Source: Photobacterium swingsii (GTDB lineage Bacteria > Pseudomonadota > Gammaproteobacteria > Enterobacterales > Vibrionaceae). From it: a stretch of DNA of 64,000 nucleotides. Shown in pieces: positions 57,619 to 64,000 of the stretch. Within the stretch, counting starts at the first letter, position 1; every line of letters begins with the position of its first letter. Both the position numbers and the translations under genes were made by a program. The stretch lies in assembly GCF_024346715.1 (NCBI RefSeq), contig NZ_AP024852.1, positions 434,001 through 498,000 on the forward strand, written 5' to 3'. Below the pieces are notes generated by a model, which was given only the letters and a program-made list of their open reading frames with translations, had not been told where the DNA came from and made no database searches.

Positions 57619-57681
57619 CTAGTTATACCAGAGTGTCGCGACAGCTGCCAGAACTCCCATGCCTATCGCAAATCCACTCAT
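57619..57681 (-). CDS. Possible 20-residue hydrophobic small protein
   Basis: Open frame of 20 codons plus stop, translated MSGFAIGMGVLAAVATLWYN, starting 9 bases after the mutY stop and ending 39 bases before yggX. The sequence is a plausible single membrane helix with a polar C-terminal end. There is no good Shine-Dalgarno sequence, so expression could depend on coupling to mutY. It could equally be chance; nothing similar is known to me. Confidence 0.25.
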   Translation of the reverse strand: MSGFAIGMGVLAAVATLWYN

Positions 57682-57690
57682 TTTTTAGGG

Positions 57691-58758
57691 TTAACCGTTT
57701 ACCAGCTGATAGTGCAAGCTCGCTAAAATCTGTTGAACGGGCGCGGCTAAGCCAATTTTTGCAGGCTGGCGTAAATTATACCATTGGCCATTTTCTCGGA
57801 TCTGGCATGGCTGCTTATCCAAGGTGAAATGCATGGGAGTAATGTCGAGATGGTAATGGCTAAACGTGTGACGAAAAGCAGTCAATTGCTCTTGTGCTAC
57901 GACATTCGCTTGAGTGGCGAGGCGCTGTTCAACCAGATCGGCTAATTGATCGTTATCGTGTTGTGGGAAACACCACAGTCCACCCCAAATGCCAGTTTGT
58001 GGGCGTTGTTCTAGCCAGACTTCATCGCCATGCTGCAAAATGACAAACCATGTCTGCTTTTCTGGCATTACTTTCTTGGGCTTTTTGCCGGGGAAGTCGG
58101 CTTGGCGCTCTTGTGCTTTGGCTTGGCATATATCATTAACCGGACACAATTCGCACTTGGGCTTACTACGGGTACAAATCATCGCCCCCATGTCCATCAT
58201 AGCTTGGTTATACCGTTCCACACCTTGTGTGGGGGTATTGGCATCAGCAATCTCCCACAGTGCATTTTCGACCGACTTTTTACCGGGCCAGCCTTCGACG
58301 GCATAGCAACGTGAAAGGGTTCGCTTGACGTTACCATCTAAAATCGAATGATGTTGTTTAAGTGATAGCGAGAGTACCGCCCCCGCAGTTGAACGCCCAA
58401 TGCCAGGCAGGGCCTGAACTTGATCGATATCGGTTGGGAAAACGCCGCCATGTTCGTTCACTATGCATTGCGCTGCTTTGTGCAGATTACGTGCTCGGGC
58501 ATAATAACCCAGCCCAGTCCATAGGTGTAGGACTTCATCTTGTTCAGCGGCGGCCAGATCTTGCACGGTAGGAAAACGGGCCAAGAAGCGCTCGAAGTAA
58601 GGAATAACAGTTGCAACTTGAGTTTGTTGCAACATGATTTCGCTTAGCCAGACTTTATAAGGCGTTTTTTCTAATTGCCAAGGCAAGGTTTTACGGCCAA
58701 ATTTATCGTACCAAGCTAAAATAGCGTGGGAGAAGGCATTGTTGACAGGATTGCTCAC
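57691..58758 (-). CDS. mutY: Adenine DNA glycosylase MutY
   Basis: Removes A mispaired with 8-oxoguanine. 355 residues. The catalytic Glu region [13 protein letters not shown], helix-hairpin-helix [14 protein letters not shown], catalytic Asp in [11 protein letters not shown], and the four Fe-S cysteines ([17 protein letters not shown], spacing 6-2-5) are all present, as is the C-terminal NUDIX-like 8-oxoG recognition domain ([19 protein letters not shown]). First gene of mutY-yggX-mltC, divergent from trmB. Confidence 0.96.
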   Translation of the reverse strand: MSNPVNNAFSHAILAWYDKFGRKTLPWQLEKTPYKVWLSEIMLQQTQVATVIPYFERFLARFPTVQDLAAAEQDEVLHLWTGLGYYARARNLHKAAQCIVNEHGGVFPTDIDQVQALPGIGRSTAGAVLSLSLKQHHSILDGNVKRTLSRCYAVEGWPGKKSVENALWEIADANTPTQGVERYNQAMMDMGAMICTRSKPKCELCPVNDICQAKAQERQADFPGKKPKKVMPEKQTWFVILQHGDEVWLEQRPQTGIWGGLWCFPQHDNDQLADLVEQRLATQANVVAQEQLTAFRHTFSHYHLDITPMHFTLDKQPCQIRENGQWYNLRQPAKIGLAAPVQQILASLHYQLVNG

Positions 58759-59054
58759 AGGACTCTACTTAGGCGCGTCGATAGCACGCTCTTTAATGTG
58801 TTTAGTTTTGTGTATTGCGACGTTATATTCGGCATGGATTGCATCATAAAGTCAGTGTTCTCGCAATGGCAGCCATGACAGTTATCGTGTCGTTCGTTGA
58901 GATTGATTCGGGCGTGATCTGCGCGGTTAATGTTTTTTTCTGTTCTTGATGGTATAAGCAGGTGCTGAATTCGACATCAGACTTGCACTTATCTCATAAC
59001 TTTGGATAATGCCGTCGCTTAGTTTTTATTCTTTTCTAGTTTAGGAAACCCCCC
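58759..59054. other. Divergent mutY-trmB intergenic region
   Basis: About 296 bases expected to hold both promoters. I see no convincing open frame, RNA gene or strong palindrome; a run of T and a TATAAG (near 58952) are the only promoter-like features. Confidence 0.4.
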
Positions 59055-59792
59055 ATGAGTGAAGTTACAAAGAAGTCTGGCGACGTTACGCTGACTGAAT
59101 TTACTGAAGACGGTAAGCTGGTTCGTAAGATCCGTAGCTTTGTTCGTCGTGAAGGTCGTTTAACCAAAGGCCAAGAAATGGCGATGGAAAAACACTGGCC
59201 GACTATGGGTGTGGACTTCGTTAAAGAAAACCTAAACTGGGCTGAAGAATACAACCGTGAAGCACCTGTTGTACTTGAAATTGGTTTTGGTATGGGCGCA
59301 TCGCTAGTTGAAATGGCGAAGAACGCACCAGAGAAAAACTTTATTGGTATTGAAGTACACAGCCCTGGTGTTGGCGCATGTCTAATGGCGGCAGGTGAAG
59401 CTGAACTGACTAACCTTCGTGTAATGTGTCACGATGGCGTGGAAGTGTTTGATTACATGATCCCAGACAATAGCCTAGATACAGTTCAACTGTTCTTCCC
59501 TGACCCATGGCACAAAGCGCGTCATCACAAACGTCGCATTGTTCAACCTGAATTCGTTGAAATGCTACGCAAGAAGCTTAAAATCGGTGGTGTATTCCAC
59601 ATGGCGACAGACTGGGAAAACTATGCTGAGCACATGGTTGAAGTGATGAATGCAGCCCCAGGCTACAAAAACACGGCAACTGATGGTGATTACATCCCTC
59701 GTCCAGAAGATCGCCCATTAACGAAATTTGAAGCACGTGGTCACCGTTTAGGTCACGGCGTGTGGGACATGAAATTCGCGCGTACTGAGTAA
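59055..59792 (+). CDS. trmB: tRNA (guanine-N7-)-methyltransferase
   Basis: SAM-dependent enzyme making m7G46 in the variable loop of many tRNAs. 245 residues. SAM-binding [31 protein letters not shown], and the TrmB signature [16 protein letters not shown] are clear, as is the C-terminal [16 protein letters not shown]. Divergent from mutY and followed by a terminator before glsA. Confidence 0.96.
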   Translation: MSEVTKKSGDVTLTEFTEDGKLVRKIRSFVRREGRLTKGQEMAMEKHWPTMGVDFVKENLNWAEEYNREAPVVLEIGFGMGASLVEMAKNAPEKNFIGIEVHSPGVGACLMAAGEAELTNLRVMCHDGVEVFDYMIPDNSLDTVQLFFPDPWHKARHHKRRIVQPEFVEMLRKKLKIGGVFHMATDWENYAEHMVEVMNAAPGYKNTATDGDYIPRPEDRPLTKFEARGHRLGHGVWDMKFARTE

Positions 59793-59835
59793 TTCATCAC
59801 GTAAAAATGCACTGAATTAACAGCCACCGTAATTT

Positions 59836-59863
59836 AAAAAGCCAACCTAGTGTTGGCTTTTTT
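59836..59863 (+). terminator. Terminator after trmB
   Basis: AAAAAGCCAAC / GTTGGCTTTTTT, loop CTAGT, T-run. It lies just before the glsA ribosome site. Confidence 0.85.
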
Positions 59864-59881
59864 GCCCTTGGAGTTGAAGAA

Positions 59882-60802
59882 ATGAAACCAACAGAAGAGT
59901 TACTCGCTGGTATTTTGGATGAGGTTAGACCCTTAATTGGTAAGGGAAAAGTAGCCGACTATATTCCTGCCTTAGCCGAAGTTTCACCGAATAAACTGGG
60001 TATTGCCGTGTGTTATAACGACGGTGAAATTATTCAAGCAGGTGACAGTAGCGAATGTTTTTCTATTCAATCGATCTCCAAGGTGCTGAGCCTGACATTG
60101 GCGATGACCTTATATGAGCCAGAAGAGATCTGGCAACGGGTCGGTAAAGAGCCGTCGGGCCATGCGTTTAATTCGATGATCCAGCTTGAGCTTGAAAATG
60201 GTATTCCACGTAACCCCTTTATCAATGCGGGCGCACTCGTGGTGTCGGATTTACTGCACAGTCGTTTGTCTGCCCCACAATATCGCATGCTAGAGCAAGT
60301 GCGTGAGCTTGCCTGTAATCCGCATATTATCTACGACAAAGTCGTCGCCAGTTCGGAAATGCAGCATAGCGATCGTAATGCCTCTATTGCGTACTTAATG
60401 CGTTCATTTGGCAACTTTGAAAATGAAGTGATGCCAGTGCTCACTAACTATTTTAGCTATTGTTCGCTGCGAATGAGTTGTGTTGATTTAGCACGTACCT
60501 TCAGTTACTTAGCAAATAAAGGACTTCCTTTAGGCGCAAAAAAAACCATTATCAGCCAAACTCAGAGTAAGCAAATGAATGCATTGCTTGCGACCTGTGG
60601 CTTGTACGATGGCGCAGGGGAGTTTGCTTATCGTGTTGGGATGCCGGGTAAATCTGGGGTCGGTGGCGGCATTGTTGCTATCGTGCCGGGTGAAATGACG
60701 ATCTGTGTATGGTCGCCAGAACTGGATCCTTCCGGTAACTCATTAGCGGGTACGGCAGCACTGGAATTACTTGCTGAGCGTATTGGCCGTTCAATTTTCT
60801 AG
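59882..60802 (+). CDS. glsA: Glutaminase
   Basis: Serine-dependent beta-lactamase-fold enzyme hydrolysing glutamine to glutamate and ammonia. 306 residues, normal for bacterial GlsA/GlsB. The catalytic S-x-x-K is Ser64-Ile-Ser-Lys67 in [25 protein letters not shown] and the C-terminal [15 protein letters not shown] are family hallmarks. Ammonia release ties in with the nitrogen genes elsewhere in the window but there is no visible shared control. Confidence 0.94.
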   Translation: MKPTEELLAGILDEVRPLIGKGKVADYIPALAEVSPNKLGIAVCYNDGEIIQAGDSSECFSIQSISKVLSLTLAMTLYEPEEIWQRVGKEPSGHAFNSMIQLELENGIPRNPFINAGALVVSDLLHSRLSAPQYRMLEQVRELACNPHIIYDKVVASSEMQHSDRNASIAYLMRSFGNFENEVMPVLTNYFSYCSLRMSCVDLARTFSYLANKGLPLGAKKTIISQTQSKQMNALLATCGLYDGAGEFAYRVGMPGKSGVGGGIVAIVPGEMTICVWSPELDPSGNSLAGTAALELLAERIGRSIF

Positions 60803-60849
60803 GGTGAGTTAGGTTTGTCCATCACCCTTTGTCGTTTAAAGGGGATGAG

Positions 60850-61293
60850 ATGACAGGACTGAAGCAACCACGGAATAAACTACAGCAGCACACGATATCG
60901 GGTGTGTTTTTTCGCACTGTCTCAGCCGCGTTTATCTCGCTTGCGGTGTTAGGGGTGAGTGCGCTACAAGCCTGTGAACCCACTTGGCATAACCAAGTCT
61001 CCGTCGAACAAGGGGCGCTATCTCTCAATGACGGCAAACATGCCTTTACTGTCAATGCCGAGGGTAAGCTCTATTTTGGTGTTCATCGAGTGGCGTTAAA
61101 TGCGGAGCAACAGCAGGTGCTATTGGATTATCATCAATTGATGGTAGCGGATTTGACGCAAGCCTCGCCAGTGAGTGCTTCTAGCGAAATGAATGCGGAT
61201 CTTTGTCAAAAAATAGCGAAGCGTCAGCAGCAAGAGCAGCACATTCAATCGATTATCCCAGCCCTAAAGGCTTGGCGTAGTGTGACTTTGTGA
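60850..61293 (+). CDS. Short exported protein resembling YggN (DUF2884)
   Basis: 147 residues from ATG 60850 (AAAGGGG upstream). A hydrophobic export segment (about 22-40, VSAAFISLAVLGVSALQAC) may be a signal peptide. The following part, VSVEQGALSLNDGKHAFTVNAEGKLYF and ALNAEQQQVLLDYHQLM, resembles the start of E. coli YggN. The protein is much shorter than YggN (239 residues): the central region appears to be missing and a Gln-rich end (ADLCQKIAKRQQQEQ) follows. Same genomic place as yggN, between trmB and hemW. Function unknown. Confidence 0.7.
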   Translation: MTGLKQPRNKLQQHTISGVFFRTVSAAFISLAVLGVSALQACEPTWHNQVSVEQGALSLNDGKHAFTVNAEGKLYFGVHRVALNAEQQQVLLDYHQLMVADLTQASPVSASSEMNADLCQKIAKRQQQEQHIQSIIPALKAWRSVTL

Positions 61294-61318
61294 ATGTGAA
61301 TACGTTATAACAGACAAT

Positions 61319-61353
61319 AAAAAACGCGAATGTGGTGAGCATTCGCGTTTTTT
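61319..61353. terminator. Bidirectional terminator between the YggN-like gene and hemW
   Basis: 12-bp stem AAAACGCGAATG / CATTCGCGTTTT with loop TGGTGAG, flanked by A- and T-runs for both converging genes. Confidence 0.88.
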
Positions 61354-61381
61354 GTTTTGACGCTAAAACTAGGCTTGATTG

Positions 61382-62542
61382 TTACTCGTCGTCTTCAGCG
61401 ACAAAAGCGGCTAGTAAGTCGTTTAAGAATAACTTGCCGTGCTCGGTGATCTGCCATTGATCGTCTTGATCCTGTAAGAAGTTTTGCTCGATGGCCCAGT
61501 TGATGGTTGGTGCAATCGCGCTGAGTGGCAATCCTGTACGATCGACAAAGTCTTGCTTTGGACAGGCTTCTAATAAGCGGAAGCGGTTCATGAAGAATTC
61601 AAAGGGACGATCTTCCAGTGCAACTTCCGTGGCTTGATCAAGGTAGGGCTTGGTTGGATTCAAATAGCCACGTGGGTGTTTTACTTTGACGGTACGAATA
61701 ATACGCCCATCAGCAAAACTGACTTTACCGTGCGAGCCACAACCAATGCCGAGGTAGTCACCAAAACGCCAATAGTTAAGGTTATGACGGCATTGATAAC
61801 CTGGCTTGCTATAACCTGAAATTTCGTACTGCACATAGCCTGCGTCAGCCAGCAATTGATGACCTTGCTCGAAAATATCCCACAAATTGTCATCATCAGG
61901 CAGCGTTGGTGGCTTTGAATAGAACAAGGTGTTCGGCTCAATGGTCAGTTGGTACCAAGACAAATGCGGTGGATTTTGAGCGATAGCTTGCTTGAGATCT
62001 GACATTGCATCATCAAGCGATTGATCGGGTAAGCCGTGCATTAAATCGAGGTTAAAACTGTTTAAGCCTGCATCGGTTGCCAATAGTGCTGCTTTTTTTG
62101 CTTCATCGCTACCGTGAATACGGCCCAAGCGTGTTAGTTTTTCATCTTGGAAGCTTTGCACGCCAATAGAGATGCGGTTTACCCCCGCTTGGCGATAAGC
62201 GTCAAAACGCCCAGCCTCGACGGTGCCCGGGTTGGCTTCCATGGTGATTTCAATATCATCACTAAATGGAATCCGCGCTTGGATCCCTGCTAATAAGCGG
62301 CCAATTTCCGGTGGTGAGATCAAGCTTGGCGTGCCACCACCAATAAAGATTGAGTGAAGCGGCCGTACACCACTATCAAGCTGATAAGCGGCTAAATCAA
62401 TATCAAGATCATCAAGTAGTGCATCGATGTAGTCGAGTTCGGGAATGTCCGCTTTTAAGGCGTGCGAGTTGAAATCGCAGTAGGGACACTTTTGCACACA
62501 CCAAGGGATATGAACGTATAGGCTAAGCGGTGGTACTTGCAT
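61382..62542 (-). CDS. hemW: HemW, heme chaperone / radical SAM protein
   Basis: Radical SAM protein once annotated as oxygen-independent coproporphyrinogen oxidase; HemW family members bind heme and are thought to deliver it to respiratory enzymes. 386 residues. Cluster cysteines Cys15, Cys19 and Cys22 in HIPWCVQKCPYCDF; then SIFIGGGTPSLI, TMEANPGTVE and the C-terminal HemN_C domain. The extra Cys after the cluster that distinguishes HemN (CxxxCxxCxC) is Phe-Asn here, supporting HemW. Its start overlaps the rdgB stop (TAATG). Confidence 0.94.
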   Translation of the reverse strand: MQVPPLSLYVHIPWCVQKCPYCDFNSHALKADIPELDYIDALLDDLDIDLAAYQLDSGVRPLHSIFIGGGTPSLISPPEIGRLLAGIQARIPFSDDIEITMEANPGTVEAGRFDAYRQAGVNRISIGVQSFQDEKLTRLGRIHGSDEAKKAALLATDAGLNSFNLDLMHGLPDQSLDDAMSDLKQAIAQNPPHLSWYQLTIEPNTLFYSKPPTLPDDDNLWDIFEQGHQLLADAGYVQYEISGYSKPGYQCRHNLNYWRFGDYLGIGCGSHGKVSFADGRIIRTVKVKHPRGYLNPTKPYLDQATEVALEDRPFEFFMNRFRLLEACPKQDFVDRTGLPLSAIAPTINWAIEQNFLQDQDDQWQITEHGKLFLNDLLAAFVAEDDE

Positions 62543-63135
62543 TAGGCTTCCTTAAGCGCAGCAAACAGTTTTTGCAGTGCTTTGCCGCGATGCGACAGTT
62601 GTTTCTTACGCATCGGCTCTAGTTGTGCTGATGCGCACTGATCTTCGGGTACCCAGAACACAGGATCGTAGCCGAAACCATTGTCACCGTGGGTCTCCGT
62701 TAGGATGCTACCTTCCCAGCTACCGTGGCATACCAAAGGTGTTGGATCATTTTCGTGACGCATCATCACCAGCACACAGTGGAAACGCGCAGTACGCTCT
62801 TCTGCAGGTACGCCTTGCATTGCGTCAAGAAGCTTGTCGATATTTTGCTGATCGCTTGCGTTTTCACCCGCGTAACGGGCTGAGTAAATACCGGGTGCGC
62901 CTTTTAGGTAATCCACTTCAAGGCCTGAATCATCGGCGATAGCGGGTAGCCCCGTTTCTTTGGCGGCGTGACGCGCTTTGATGATCGCATTTTCAATAAA
63001 AGTGGTGCCTGTTTCAGCCACTTCAGAGACGTTGTAATCACTTTGTGCAACCACATTAAAACCGAAATCAGCCAGAATAGTAGCCATTTCTTTTACTTTG
63101 CCTTGGTTGCCTGTTGCTAGTACAAGTTTGCTCAT
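62542..63135 (-). CDS. rdgB: dITP/XTP pyrophosphatase
   Basis: House-cleaning nucleotidase that hydrolyses dITP, ITP and XTP to the monophosphates. 197 residues. The Ham1 signatures are [41 protein letters not shown] and [14 protein letters not shown]. Overlaps hemW by TAATG, so the two are coupled. The DUF4426 gene lies upstream on the same strand. Confidence 0.95.
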   Translation of the reverse strand: MSKLVLATGNQGKVKEMATILADFGFNVVAQSDYNVSEVAETGTTFIENAIIKARHAAKETGLPAIADDSGLEVDYLKGAPGIYSARYAGENASDQQNIDKLLDAMQGVPAEERTARFHCVLVMMRHENDPTPLVCHGSWEGSILTETHGDNGFGYDPVFWVPEDQCASAQLEPMRKKQLSHRGKALQKLFAALKEA

Positions 63136-63278
63136 TACTTTTCCTCTGAAGTGCAGTCATTGTATCTGCCGCGCATCATACCCCATTCAATCACTTGATT
63201 CAGCAGATTGGTTTCGCAGCTTGGTGGCGTTGCTAGGTTCCGTCGGTTGTTAACTCGTTCGGACAGCGAGAAAAGAAA

Positions 63279-63305
63279 AGGCGGCTAAGAATAACTTAAC
63301 CGCCT
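63279..63305 (-). terminator. Terminator after the DUF4426 gene
   Basis: AGGCGG-C-TAAG / CTTA-A-CCGCCT stem with one mismatch, followed on the minus strand by TTTTCTTTTC. It separates the DUF4426 gene from rdgB. Confidence 0.75.
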
Positions 63306-63329
63306 GATATCAATCATTTAGTTCTCACC

Positions 63330-63758
63330 CTAATCGACAAAGAAAGTTTGCTTAAAATTAATGCTACCATTGGTACCGTTTTGGCTGACATCGATATTAA
63401 ATTTCAAGCTTTCTTCATTGGCATGGCTAATTTCTGCGATGTAATAAATGGCTTTGCCTTCGCGAATTTCGCGAAACGATAAGCGCTTTTCATTGCCGAG
63501 CAAATTGCGAGCTGTACCAGACAGTACTGCTGTAACCGCAGGTTTCCCTTGCTGGTTTTTATCTAGAACGGTGACATTCACGACGGCTGAATAACGACTA
63601 CGTTGAATACGGTAAGTACTGGCCACTTCAGGGGTGAGAAAGGTCGATGGGAAACTCGAATAGTGTACTTCCAGATCGCCTATATTTTTGAGTTGTTCGG
63701 CTTGGGCTGGTAAGGCGCTGAACAAAAGCGCAGACAGCAAAAAAAATAGCTTTTTCAT
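63330..63758 (-). CDS. DUF4426 domain-containing exported protein
   Basis: 142 residues with a clear signal peptide (MKKLFFLLSALLFSALPAQA, cleaved before E). The rest is predicted beta-rich and has the DUF4426 pattern: EVHYSSFPSTFLTPEVAST near the mature start, then YSAVVNVTVLD and a C-terminal INFKQTFFVD. Found in this position, between yggU and rdgB, in Vibrionaceae. Probably periplasmic; function unknown. No cysteines and no enzymatic motif are visible. Confidence 0.88.
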   Translation of the reverse strand: MKKLFFLLSALLFSALPAQAEQLKNIGDLEVHYSSFPSTFLTPEVASTYRIQRSRYSAVVNVTVLDKNQQGKPAVTAVLSGTARNLLGNEKRLSFREIREGKAIYYIAEISHANEESLKFNIDVSQNGTNGSINFKQTFFVD

Positions 63759-63870
63759 GACATTATCCTTTTGTTACTCACAGATATTTTATTTGTCGTT
63801 AATTAATAAGACCGGAGTGGTGTTAGTTAATTACTGAAAACATCGGTGGGTAGTGCAGCGACTCCCCTAA

Positions 63871-63894
63871 GTATAGAGGAGTCGGGCAAATCCT
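63871..63894. repeat. Inverted repeat downstream of yggU
   Basis: GACTCCCCTA / TAGAGGAGTC with loop AGTA, one mismatch. No T-run on either strand; possibly a weak yggU terminator or an mRNA end-protecting hairpin. Confidence 0.45.
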
Positions 63895-63924
63895 TATGCG
63901 TAGCCATCATCGTTAAGATGACAG

Positions 63925-64000
63925 TTACGAATGTAATAGAGGTGCTACGCTGTCCGGAATGGTTTTGGGGCTTTCAATGCGAACTTGCTTATGTCGCCCC
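63925..64000 (-). CDS. yggU: YggU (DUF167/UPF0235) family protein, 3' end only
   Basis: Last 24 codons and stop on the minus strand: GRHKQVRIESPKTIPDSVAP, closely matching the C-terminus of E. coli YggU (GRHKQIKIINPQQIPPEI). The rest lies beyond the right edge. yggU before rdgB/hemW is the conserved order. The family is a small DUF167 protein of unknown function. Confidence 0.85.
   Translation of the reverse strand, partial: GRHKQVRIESPKTIPDSVAPLLHS

Overview
The window is a stretch of chromosome from a gamma-proteobacterium of the family Vibrionaceae, most likely Photobacterium. The evidence is a HapR/LuxR/LitR-type quorum-sensing regulator next to hpt, Vibrio-like gene order in every block, and an unusually large Phe-Asn-Thr tRNA array. 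Naming the genus is an inference. No insertion sequence, prophage, CRISPR array or rRNA gene was seen, and nearly everything is core genome.

Layout. 1-6.4 kb (minus strand): nadC, then the type IV pilus operon pilA-pilB-pilC-pilD, then coaE and the 5' end of zapD. 6.6-14.5 kb (plus): ampD, then pdhR-aceE-aceF-lpdA for the pyruvate dehydrogenase complex, with two PdhR-type operators before pdhR and a 21-bp hairpin before aceE. 14.6-19.6 kb (minus): aphA and two tandem paralogous chemoreceptor genes. 19.6-24.8 kb (plus): a PlpD-like patatin/outer-membrane protein and acnB. 24.9-28.7 kb (minus): cdaR, a GntP-type permease and a glycerate kinase, a catabolic cassette sitting between acnB and yacL. 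28.8-35 kb (plus): yacL, glnK-amtB behind a sigma-54 promoter, and an fbpABC iron transporter behind a Fur box. 35.1-39 kb: litR (minus), hpt (plus), can (minus), yadG-yadH (plus). 39.1-45.9 kb (minus): panC, panB, folK, pcnB, gluQ, dksA, sfsA and thpR. 46-51 kb (plus): hrpB and mrcB. 51.1-52.4 kb (minus): an HD-GYP protein.

52.7-55.85 kb (minus) holds 20 tRNA genes in two operons built from repeated Phe-Asn-Thr units. Each operon has its own near-identical promoter and terminator, and a glutathione S-transferase gene lies between them. 56-58.8 kb (minus): mltC, yggX and mutY. 59-61.3 kb (plus): trmB, glsA and a short YggN-like protein. 61.4-64 kb (minus): hemW, rdgB, a DUF4426 protein and the 3' end of yggU.

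Functionally the window joins central carbon flux (PDH, aconitase, glycerate), nitrogen sensing (GlnK-AmtB), iron uptake, cell-wall growth and recycling (AmpD, PBP1B, MltC), surface behaviour (pili, chemoreceptors, HD-GYP, LitR) and translation capacity (tRNA arrays, GluQ, DksA, TrmB). The most noteworthy signals are the duplicated tRNA operons, the long pdhR-aceE hairpin, a yacL terminator that also matches an NtrC site, and a possible 20-residue membrane peptide between mutY and yggX.
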